DNA of 19,664 nt from an uncultured archaeon (GTDB lineage: Archaea; Thermoproteota; Nitrososphaeria; Nitrososphaerales; Nitrosopumilaceae): NCBI GenBank assembly GCA_950073955.1, contig CATMRH010000012.1, positions 1 through 19,664 on the forward strand, read 5' to 3'. The position numbers and the translations under genes are program-made. Below the pieces are notes generated by a model that saw nothing but the letters and a program-made list of their open reading frames with translations, was not told where the DNA came from and ran no database searches. Every line of letters starts with the position of its first letter. Position 1 is the stretch's first letter. Positions 15,109-19,664 of the stretch are shown piece by piece.

Positions 15109-15336
15109 TTGAATCGTACAAATCAAAGCACGATAATTAAAGAAGCAATTAATTCTTATCTTGACAAAGGAATAACCGACAAGCAGGATATCTATACCAA
15201 GGTTGTTGATGAACTTGGGGTTCCAAGACCAACAGTTAGAAGAGTTGCAAGAGATCTGAGAACTGAATTATTACAAAAGATCCAAATCTTACAATCTGAT
15301 ATGCCTAAATCAACTATTTCTGAGAAAAACGATTAA
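15109..15336 (+). CDS. 75-aa helix-turn-helix DNA-binding protein
   Basis: A small protein beginning MNRTNQSTIIKEAINSYLDK. Residues about 20-50 (ITDKQDIYTKVVDELGV then PRPTVRRVARDLRTELLQ) form a clear helix-turn-helix: a first helix, a turn at LGVPRP and a basic recognition helix TVRRVARDLR. The C-terminal 25 residues extend as an amphipathic helix (LLQKIQILQ) that may dimerise, then a polar tail. It is too short for an effector domain, so it is a DNA-binding or chromatin-type protein. TTG 15109 is the start, with TATA 26 nt upstream, and a CGTTGA repeat overlaps the start. A T-rich run follows the stop. Confidence 0.8.
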   Translation: MNRTNQSTIIKEAINSYLDKGITDKQDIYTKVVDELGVPRPTVRRVARDLRTELLQKIQILQSDMPKSTISEKND

Positions 15337-15342
15337 ACTCGA

Positions 15343-15372
15343 CTCTTTTTTCTTTTTAATTATTTTATTTTA
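15343..15372 (+). terminator. T-rich archaeal terminator after the HTH gene
   Basis: Several T runs (cttttttctttttaatt and onward) directly follow the stop at 15336, and no hairpin is needed. Archaeal polymerase terminates on such runs. The strand and T density support the call. Confidence 0.45.
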
Positions 15373-15389
15373 TGATTTTTAGCATCACT

Positions 15390-15398
15390 CTTATAAAC
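15390..15398 (+). promoter_or_regulatory. TATA box for the two-helix membrane peptide
   Basis: cttataaac is centred about 26 nt before ATG 15420 and is one of the best-shaped boxes in the window. Confidence 0.5.
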
Positions 15399-15419
15399 AA
15401 TAATTTTTTCAAATAAATA

Positions 15420-15623
15420 ATGGGATATTTCTATAATCATTTAGCCACTCTTTCTGTTGGTGCTTTTGCGGCAGTACTAACAGGACTTTGGCCATACTTT
15501 ATCGACTTTGCACCAATACTGAATTTTACATTTATGGTAGTGGTTCCTATTACATGGTTTCTCACATTTGCATGTTGGATGACCCAGAAAAGTACAGATT
15601 ACATGCATAAACATACATCCTAG
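15420..15623 (+). CDS. 67-aa two-helix membrane peptide
   Basis: A small integral membrane protein: MGYFYNHLATLSVGAFAAVL leads into helix 1 (about 8-30). A short turn with FIDFAP follows, then helix 2 (about 32-54, ILNFTFMVVVPITWFLTFAC). The polar C-terminus is MTQKSTDYMHKHTS. Pro and Trp residues inside the helices (GLWPYF, VVPITWF) are distinctive. There are no catalytic or cofactor motifs. ATG 15420 follows a strong TATA. The coiled-coil gene starts 22 nt later on the same strand, so they may be cotranscribed. Function unknown; it could be a subunit of a larger membrane complex (speculative). Confidence 0.75.
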   Translation: MGYFYNHLATLSVGAFAAVLTGLWPYFIDFAPILNFTFMVVVPITWFLTFACWMTQKSTDYMHKHTS

Positions 15624-15645
15624 CATACTAACAGCAAAAAAAAGC

Positions 15646-15897
15646 TTGAGTAACACACAAACCATTGTTACTACAACAGATAGCCAAGTTAGTCTTTCGA
15701 AAATAAAACAAGTTCAAAATTAATTATCTTCTGAACTTAACGATCTAAAAGAATCCATGAAACTAAAAGATAATGAAATTGAAAGATTAAATCAGGAAAT
15801 TTCTAACCTGCAAACTCTTGTTCAGATTGAATCATTAAAAACTGAATTGGCAAATCTGAAAATGTTAGCTTCTAAAAGAAAAACTAAAAATAAATAG
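15646..15897 (+). pseudogene. Short coiled-coil protein gene with an in-frame TAA
   Basis: One frame runs from TTG 15646 to TAG 15897 (84 codons) with a single interruption, TAA at 15721-15723. Before it are 25 residues (MSNTQTIVTTTDSQVSLSKI, KQVQN). After it the frame encodes a strongly predicted coiled coil: LSSELNDLKESMKLKDNEIE, RLNQEISNLQTLVQIESLK, TELANLKML, ending in the basic SKRKTKNK. Heptad-spaced Leu/Ile continues over about 50 residues, so the downstream half is coding in character. ATG 15757 could restart a 46-aa coiled coil. A single base change at the TAA would restore an 83-aa protein. Either a recent nonsense mutation or a sequence error; function unknown. Confidence 0.65.
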
Positions 15898-15899
15898 TT

Positions 15900-16019
15900 C
15901 TAATCTTTACAATGGCAACATTCTATGCCATGATTATCTTTACAACTGGGGCAACTTTCAGCACCACCATAATGGCATTTACATGAACATAATTCAGTTG
16001 GGTCTTTTTTCAAACTCAA
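15900..16019 (-). CDS. 39-aa Cys/His-rich metallothionein-like peptide
   Basis: From TTG 16019 to TAG 15900, 39 residues: MSLKKDPTELCSCKCHYGGA then ESCPSCKDNHGIECCHCKD. Eight Cys (11, 13, 15, 23, 26, 34, 35, 37) and three His (16, 30, 36) lie in residues 11-37, arranged as CxCxC, CxxC and CCxC. Such density with so few hydrophobic residues is typical of metal-cluster peptides (metallothionein-like) and not of a zinc finger. aaaatattaa on the minus strand (16041-16050) is 26 nt upstream of the TTG. It is convergent with the coiled-coil gene, 2 nt apart. Binding of Zn or Cu is inferred from composition only; no known metallothionein family is claimed. Confidence 0.7.
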   Translation of the reverse strand: MSLKKDPTELCSCKCHYGGAESCPSCKDNHGIECCHCKD

Positions 16020-16040
16020 TAGTATAATTTCTATGTCATG

Positions 16041-16050
16041 TTAATATTTT
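16041..16050 (-). promoter_or_regulatory. TATA box for the Cys-rich peptide
   Basis: aaaatattaa (minus strand) is centred about 26 nt before TTG 16019. This is the main support for choosing that TTG. Confidence 0.42.
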
Positions 16051-16471
16051 ACTTTTGAAGTTTGAACATAAATGAATTAGAACAAATTTTTTATTCTAAA
16101 TATGGAGTTATTCTAAAATATCTAAAATACAATCTTTGTAAGTACTATTATAGCTAATTTGTTAACTAGCGTGTTTTATAATAAAAATTAATTTGTAGAA
16201 CCAATAGATTATCAAACTAAAATAACTCCAACTAACAATTTTATAGGAATTAAGAAACCTACTATCAAATGAACATATTTGCAGAGAATCAACTTCTGTG
16301 GATATTTGTTGAAGAGACAATCATGGAAAAGCATACTTTGCTAAAACTCCTGTAAATGAAGATAATTCTAATAAATACAAATTAAGATACCATTTTAATT
16401 ATTCTAACAGTATTACTAAATCAAAAATAGTTTCGATTTGACCTTCGTTAGAATTTAATATTATCTACACT
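16051..16471. other. About 420 nt without a supportable gene; possible decayed coding sequence
   Basis: Very AT-rich. Two stretches read like fragments of a protein but lack starts and sit in different frames. 16192-16269 encodes FVEPIDYQTKITPTNNFIGI then KKPTIK before TGA. 16313-16438 encodes RDNHGKAYFAKTPVNEDNSN and KYKLRYHFNYSNS before TGA. Open runs of this length are not rare by chance in six frames. A 9-bp inverted repeat (ggagttatt at 16104, aataactcc at 16221) is also present. No tRNA or clear terminator was found. Confidence 0.35.
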
Positions 16472-17002
16472 TTAATCTTGACGCAATTTAGACGCAATCT
16501 CCAAAGTTTCATCTACCATCTCTTTTAGCCTATTTTGTGCATTCACATCCGAAACAGAATTATCAGTGATAGCTTCTGTGGTTAGAAACACAGCCTTAGG
16601 ATTTGCTACTACTCTAAAGTATGATAACAGTTGTGTGATTAATGTCTGGACATCGGTAAAACCAATATTTCCAGAAGCTAAAATTGCCATTCCAGATACC
16701 TTTCCTGCAGTTTTTTTATAATTGATATATTCAAACAAATTTTTCAATGCTGAACTAAAAAACGAATTGTAGATTGGTGTTCCTATTAACCATACATCTG
16801 CATCCGTTATGTCATCTGATGCTGTCTTTGTAGCTTCATTGTATTCTTCACCATATCCTCTATAACATTCAATTTGACCATCTGAAAGATTGATCAATTT
16901 TGTATCTTGGTTTTTTGATTTAGCATAATCATAAACGTACTTCATCATAACTTGTGTAAGGGCATTTTTTCTTGGACTTCCAGAAATAACTACAACTTTC
17001 AT
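16472..17002 (-). CDS. NADPH-dependent FMN reductase-like flavoprotein
   Basis: A 176-aa flavodoxin-fold oxidoreductase. VVVISGSPRKNALTQVM (3-19) is the FMN phosphate loop (GSPRxxS/A type). LINLSDGQIECYRGYG (about 36-51), DADVWLIGTPIYNSFFSSAL (about 67-86; the GTPIYN flavin-ring loop) and the AILASGNIG segment (about 106-114) follow in family order. The family reduces FMN with NAD(P)H or reduces quinones/chromate; the substrate here is not determined. Length is typical. The ATG at 17002 has gtatataaa (17023-17031) read on the minus strand 25 nt upstream. It appears monocistronic and lies just downstream of tRNA-Arg. Confidence 0.9.
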   Translation of the reverse strand: MKVVVISGSPRKNALTQVMMKYVYDYAKSKNQDTKLINLSDGQIECYRGYGEEYNEATKTASDDITDADVWLIGTPIYNSFFSSALKNLFEYINYKKTAGKVSGMAILASGNIGFTDVQTLITQLLSYFRVVANPKAVFLTTEAITDNSVSDVNAQNRLKEMVDETLEIASKLRQD

Positions 17003-17022
17003 ATCTCAAGCCATTTATCTTT

Positions 17023-17031
17023 GTATATAAA
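17023..17031 (-). promoter_or_regulatory. TATA box for the FMN reductase
   Basis: tttatatac on the minus strand is centred 25 nt before the ATG at 17002, the near-ideal archaeal spacing. Confidence 0.5.
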
Positions 17032-17054
17032 TTTCCATGACTTTGAAAATTTAA

Positions 17055-17146
17055 CGGGCTTGGAGGGCTTCGATCCCTCGACCTGTACCTTAGGAGAGTA
17101 CCACGCTATCCATGTTTCGCGTCAAATGACTCTGCGCCACAAGCCC
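17055..17146 (-). tRNA. tRNA-Arg(CCT) with an apparent D-loop intron
   Basis: On the minus strand the gene starts GGGCTTG (pairs with CAAGCCC) and ends with discriminator G at 17055; CCA is not encoded. The D stem GCGC/GCGT flanks a 27-nt loop where 8-11 nt is normal. The anticodon stem GTACT/GGTAC encloses loop CTCCTAA, giving anticodon CCT (17094-17092), Arg codon AGG. The T arm is GAGGG-ATCGAAG-CCCTC. Removing AGTCATTTGACGCGAAA (17131-17115) leaves D-loop AGCATGGATA with the required A14 and G18G19. A TATA (17169-17176, minus) lies about 26 nt before the 5' end. Total 92 nt against about 75 after removal. Confidence 0.88.
17115..17131 (-). other. Putative tRNA-Arg intron (16-17 nt, D-loop)
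   Basis: The extra sequence forms a relaxed bulge-helix-bulge: CGC of the D stem pairs with GCG in the insert, three-nt bulges AGA and AAA lie on opposite strands, and an inner stem GTC/GAC closes an ATTT loop. Cutting within the bulges gives a 16- or 17-nt intron. The exact boundary is not fixed by sequence. Confidence 0.6.
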
Positions 17147-17171
17147 AGCAAAAAAAAACACTCTTAATTAT

Positions 17172-17882
17172 TTAAGCGTAATCAAGATTATTTCTAATCA
17201 TTTCTTTAATTCCATTCCAATTTTTATTTTCTTTGTCATTCCATTTTTCAAAATATACAACATCTTTGAGTCCTAGTCTTGGTAGCCAATCTGCAGTCTC
17301 AAGATCTGGTTTTTCTGCAAATTCATTAACATATCCCAAACACAAGTATGCAACAGGAATAACATGTTCTGGTAAATCCAGAGTTTCTTTTAGAGTTTCA
17401 TTTGACAGAATACTTACCCATCCAAGACCTACTCCTTCTGTTCTTGCTGATAACCATAAATTTTGGATTGCACAACATACACTGTATAGTCCTGCTTCAG
17501 GTATACTTGATCTGCCAATAATAAAAGGACCAAATTTTGTAGGATCATATGTTACACAAAGATTTACTGAAGATTCTAAAATTCCTTCTAGCTTGAATGA
17601 AAGATATTTTGATCTCTTTGGTTCTTCAACTAGTTTTGATGATCGATTTTTTTCTTCTTCAAAAGATTCCTTGATTTTCTTTTTTGTTTCAGTATCTTTT
17701 ATCAAAATAAAATTCCATGGTTGAGAAAATCCTACTGATGGGGCATGATGTGCAGCATGTAGTATTTTTGATAAAATATTATCTTCTATTGGTTTTGAGA
17801 TAAAATGAGATCTTACATCTCTTCTTGAATAAATTGCCTTATAGAAACCTCTTTTTTCTTCTTCAGTAAAATTCTCTGTCAA
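17172..17882 (-). CDS. bluB: 5,6-dimethylbenzimidazole synthase (BluB)
   Basis: A 236-aa nitroreductase-fold enzyme of the BluB type, which cleaves reduced FMN with O2 to yield 5,6-dimethylbenzimidazole, the lower ligand of cobalamin. The BluB-specific stretches are AIYSRRDVRSHFISKPIED (about 16-34), AAHHAPSVGFSQPWNFIL (43-60), KYLSFKLEGILESSVNLCVT (about 91-110), IQNLWLSARTEGVGLGWVSI (about 138-157) and LPEHVIPVAYLCLGYV (about 168-183), in the family's order. Length is typical. The TTG at 17882 is chosen for its position before the conserved start, with gattaaaaag (17901-17910, minus) about 24 nt upstream. With cobJ at 6406 it shows that the organism makes a complete DMB-type cobamide, though other pathway genes are outside the window. 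Confidence 0.93.
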   Translation of the reverse strand: MTENFTEEEKRGFYKAIYSRRDVRSHFISKPIEDNILSKILHAAHHAPSVGFSQPWNFILIKDTETKKKIKESFEEEKNRSSKLVEEPKRSKYLSFKLEGILESSVNLCVTYDPTKFGPFIIGRSSIPEAGLYSVCCAIQNLWLSARTEGVGLGWVSILSNETLKETLDLPEHVIPVAYLCLGYVNEFAEKPDLETADWLPRLGLKDVVYFEKWNDKENKNWNGIKEMIRNNLDYA

Positions 17883-17900
17883 CTATTTCACACTTTCTTT

Positions 17901-17910
17901 CTTTTTAATC
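17901..17910 (-). promoter_or_regulatory. TATA box for bluB
   Basis: gattaaaaag (minus strand) is centred about 24 nt before TTG 17882. Confidence 0.42.
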
Positions 17911-17964
17911 ATCCTTTCTTTTGTTAAACGTTAATAATGCCAGCACTTAGTCTTGTTTTTCAAT

Positions 17965-18038
17965 GGGCCGGTAGTCTAGCTGGTTAGGATACCGCCTCGA
18001 CACGGCGGTGATCGTGAGTTCGAATCTCACTCGGCCCA
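17965..18038 (+). tRNA. tRNA-Val(GAC), intronless, with C33
   Basis: The cloverleaf is complete: acceptor GGGCCGG/TCGGCCC plus discriminator A, D stem GTCT/GGAT, anticodon stem CCGCC/GGCGG with loop TCGACAC, and T arm GTGAG-TTCGAAT-CTCAC. Anticodon GAC at positions 34-36 reads Val codons GUC/GUU. CCA is not encoded. Position 33 is C instead of the nearly universal T, so the loop reads T-C-GAC-A-C. 74 nt in all; no intron. Confidence 0.9.
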
Positions 18039-18047
18039 CTTTTTCAA

Positions 18048-18542
18048 TTAAAATCCTGTTTTGAATTCTTTTTCCAAAGTCATCCATGAAGATTGAGTAG
18101 TGATAATCCCTTCCGCTGAAAAACTATTGATTCTATTTTCTATGGCATCTTGATAAATTTCTGAATTAACTTCAGACTTGATTAGAACAAATGTATTTTT
18201 CAAAGGAATTTCTGTATCTGGAAAAAATGCAGCTCTTCCAGGCATTGAAATATCTACTGTAGAGTATTGTCCTGAACCTAACAGAACCCCATCACCATAA
18301 AGATCATATCCAATTAGTGGAACTGTAAATGTTTTATCACTTGGATTCTTTACAAGAAATGTAACATTAAATTTTGCTTGATTATTTGTGGTATCAACAT
18401 CTATTAGTTCTACATTTGTTAATTCAATCTCAACTTGTTCAATCTGCACGGTATCGAGATTGCCATAGTAAAAAATTCCTCCCATCAAAGCCAGAACTCC
18501 AACTAATGCAGCATAAACTGTTTTTTTATTTTGAAGTGTCAT
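18048..18542 (-). CDS. Membrane-anchored LEA14 / WHy-domain protein
   Basis: A 164-aa protein with an N-terminal signal anchor (VYAALVGVLALMGGIFYYG, about 9-27) and an extracellular domain of the LEA14/water-stress (WHy) type. The strand pattern FNVTFLVKNPSDKTFTVPLI (about 58-77), with its diagnostic N-P-S after a hydrophobic strand, then YDLYGDGVLLGSGQYS (about 79-94) and FFPDTEIPLKN match this family. LEA14-like proteins are beta sandwiches linked to desiccation or envelope stress; their molecular role is not settled. The ATG is at 18542. The other LEA14-like gene at 12056 shares the Asn-Pro-Ser turn and the IGxGQ hairpin. It diverges from the CopD-like gene. Confidence 0.8.
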   Translation of the reverse strand: MTLQNKKTVYAALVGVLALMGGIFYYGNLDTVQIEQVEIELTNVELIDVDTTNNQAKFNVTFLVKNPSDKTFTVPLIGYDLYGDGVLLGSGQYSTVDISMPGRAAFFPDTEIPLKNTFVLIKSEVNSEIYQDAIENRINSFSAEGIITTQSSWMTLEKEFKTGF

Positions 18543-18594
18543 TTCAATGCTATCAGATTAGGTACAACTAAAAAAGGTTGTTAAGATCCAAATA

Positions 18595-18603
18595 CATAAT
18601 ATT
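18595..18603 (+). promoter_or_regulatory. TATA box for the CopD-like gene
   Basis: cataatatt is centred about 26 nt before ATG 18625. A second A/T box (atttaaaat, 18605-18613) is too close to the start to be the TATA. Confidence 0.4.
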
Positions 18604-18624
18604 TGATTTAAAATACCATATTCT

Positions 18625-19122
18625 ATGACCGTTCTAGAGCAAGCAATTCTTACTTGGATTCATCTTGTTGCGGCTGCAATATGGGTAGGAGGTTCACTTT
18701 TCATTGGTATTGTATTTTCTCCACTTCTAAAAACAATGACTGATTCTCTTGAAGAAAGAATGCAAATAATGATTCGTGTTGGAAGACGATTTAACATAAT
18801 TGCTGTTCCGTCATTAATTATTTTAATGGCAACTGGATTGTATAGTTCTCATGTGTTGCTCGGTAAACCTGAACTTCTTATTTCAACAAGTTATGGAACA
18901 TTTCTAATTGTTAAGATAATTCTTGTTATTGTTCTAATAATTACGTATGCCGTACATGTTAGGGTAATTCGTAAAGATATTGAAGAAAAAATTATGTCAA
19001 ACCAAATGTCAAAATCTCAAATTCAAAAATTAAGAAAAAAAATTATTATTCTTGGAGAGGTCACAGTAGTTTTATCATTAGCAATTCTGTTTTTTGCAGC
19101 TTTACTTGATGCTGGAATCTGA
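18625..19122 (+). CDS. CopD-like four-helix membrane protein
   Basis: A 165-aa integral membrane protein. Helix 1 (about 6-30, ILTWIHLVAAAIWVGGSLFI) contains the conserved W-I-H-L-V-A-A-A-I-W-V-G-G block seen in CopD / copper-resistance D family proteins, whose His and Trp are thought to serve copper import or heme-type binding (family knowledge). Helices at about 53-75, 86-112 and 141-163 follow, with a basic cytoplasmic loop (RVIRKDIEEKIMSNQMSKSQ) between the last two. CopD domains usually have a similar four-helix core. Its ATG 18625 has a TATA about 26 nt upstream. The 3' end overlaps the convergent rtcA by 21 nt. The family call is good; copper transport is not proven. Confidence 0.8.
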   Translation: MTVLEQAILTWIHLVAAAIWVGGSLFIGIVFSPLLKTMTDSLEERMQIMIRVGRRFNIIAVPSLIILMATGLYSSHVLLGKPELLISTSYGTFLIVKIILVIVLIITYAVHVRVIRKDIEEKIMSNQMSKSQIQKLRKKIIILGEVTVVLSLAILFFAALLDAGI

Positions 19123-19664
19123 AACTCCCTCAATAATTACCTCAAATCCATTAGTTAATCTTCTAATCCCATACTTACAACCCGTAATTTTTGATGTTAC
19201 AAACAAATTTGTCTCCAAATGTTTTGTAATTTTTCTAACTTGAAATGTTGTTTTTTTCTGACCCAAACTCGCAGGAACTACAAGCATATCTGCTAAATTG
19301 TCATCTACTCCTAATGAGTTTTTAACAAATTTATCTAAATCTAAATCAAACCTTTGTGTTTTTTTATTAAACAACGCATCAACTCCTATAATTGAATCTT
19401 CATCAATACTGTAAATTAACAAAGATGCTCCTGAATCTTCTGCTTCTTGATTTTTAATTTCTATCTCAACAATAAAATTTTCTTTTGTTAATTTCTTTTT
19501 GATCTCTTCAATTTGATTTTTAATTTTTTCAATTGAAAGTTTTGAAAACGTACAAATTAATTTAACAGAATTTGTTTTTCTTTGTAAAAATGAAATTGAT
19601 TTTACACGAGATGGATATACTTGTAAATTAATTTCTCCACCTCCTTTTGGATAGTAACCACGTT
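19102..19664 (-). CDS. rtcA: RNA 3'-terminal phosphate cyclase (RtcA), truncated at the window edge
   Basis: The C-terminal 187 or so residues of RtcA, which converts RNA 3'-phosphates to 2',3'-cyclic phosphates using ATP. At the right edge the frame opens with RGYYPKGGGEINLQVYPSRV, the strongly conserved GYYPKGGG motif. Then come the insert-domain region (about 19430-19600) and ADMLVVPASLGQ...VRKITKHLETNLFV, matching the HLADQ...S.HLxTN end of RtcA. The frame is open to the edge at 19662, so the start and N-terminal domain lie outside. The apparent start near 19422 is internal and not real. The 3' end overlaps the convergent CopD-like gene by 21 nt. Confidence 0.85.
   Translation of the reverse strand, partial: RGYYPKGGGEINLQVYPSRVKSISFLQRKTNSVKLICTFSKLSIEKIKNQIEEIKKKLTKENFIVEIEIKNQEAEDSGASLLIYSIDEDSIIGVDALFNKKTQRFDLDLDKFVKNSLGVDDNLADMLVVPASLGQKKTTFQVRKITKHLETNLFVTSKITGCKYGIRRLTNGFEVIIEGVSDSSIK

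Noticed and set aside
16104..16229. Inverted repeat ggagttatt / aataactcc as a structured RNA or mobile-element end
   Set aside because: Arms are only 9 bp with a loop of over 100 nt in very AT-rich sequence. No target-site duplication, transposase or second copy was found.
17233..17724. 163-aa plus-strand reading frame
   Set aside because: It lies wholly antisense to bluB, whose family motifs are unmistakable. Composition is that of a shadow frame.
19102..19422. 106-aa stand-alone protein
   Set aside because: It is the C-terminal part of RtcA. The same frame is open to the window edge and contains GYYPKGGG upstream.

Overview
This AT-rich window (about one third G+C by eye) comes from a member of the Thaumarchaeota (Nitrososphaeria), most like the marine Nitrosopumilus lineage. 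The evidence is archaeal: RNA polymerase subunit L, TFS and a PCNA clamp in a row; a short archaeal tyrosyl-tRNA synthetase; an MtrA-like corrinoid protein; RtcA; cobalamin genes (cobJ, bluB); many small zinc proteins; and TATA elements about 22-30 nt upstream of start codons, many of them TTG, as expected for leaderless transcripts. No ammonia-oxidation gene lies in the window, so the lineage call rests on these genes and on style.

Layout. 1-1114: a cyclase/arylformamidase-family gene, cut by the window edge and by an in-frame stop, then a dual-specificity phosphatase. 1115-1424: two tandem 48- and 50-aa paralogous microproteins on the minus strand. 1454-3417: a hypothetical gene divergent from rpoL-tfs, then PCNA. 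3453-8240: aspartate kinase, a secreted protein with an internally duplicated domain, CobJ and, convergently, TyrS. 8298-10764: a C2H2 zinc-finger protein, a four-helix membrane protein and, divergently, a DegT/DnrJ/EryC1/StrS aminotransferase overlapping an MtrA-like gene by 4 nt. 10761-12507 (minus): a LEA14-like secreted protein whose natural ATG is one base out of frame, a PfkB sugar kinase and a dUTPase/MazG-like enzyme. 12639-14871: an uncharacterised protein, two divergent small zinc proteins, and a cyclophilin directly followed by a PEF-anchored secreted protein. 15109-16019: a small HTH protein, a two-helix membrane peptide, a coiled-coil gene with an in-frame stop, and a metallothionein-like 39-aa peptide. 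16020-16471: non-coding or decayed. 16472-19664: an FMN reductase, tRNA-Arg(CCT) with an apparent D-loop intron, BluB, tRNA-Val(GAC), a LEA14-like protein, a CopD-like membrane protein and RtcA (cut by the right edge).

How the genes relate. Most are housekeeping and singly transcribed. rpoL-tfs-PCNA is an information-processing group. CobJ (corrin ring) and BluB (lower ligand) both serve cobamide synthesis, and the MtrA-like protein is a possible corrinoid user. The strongest observations are the two microprotein paralogues, the Cys-rich 39-aa peptide, the 51-aa zinc ribbon, the D-loop intron in tRNA-Arg and three independently interrupted reading frames. The interruptions are either real decay or errors in the source assembly. 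No CRISPR array, transposase, integrase or other clearly mobile system was seen.
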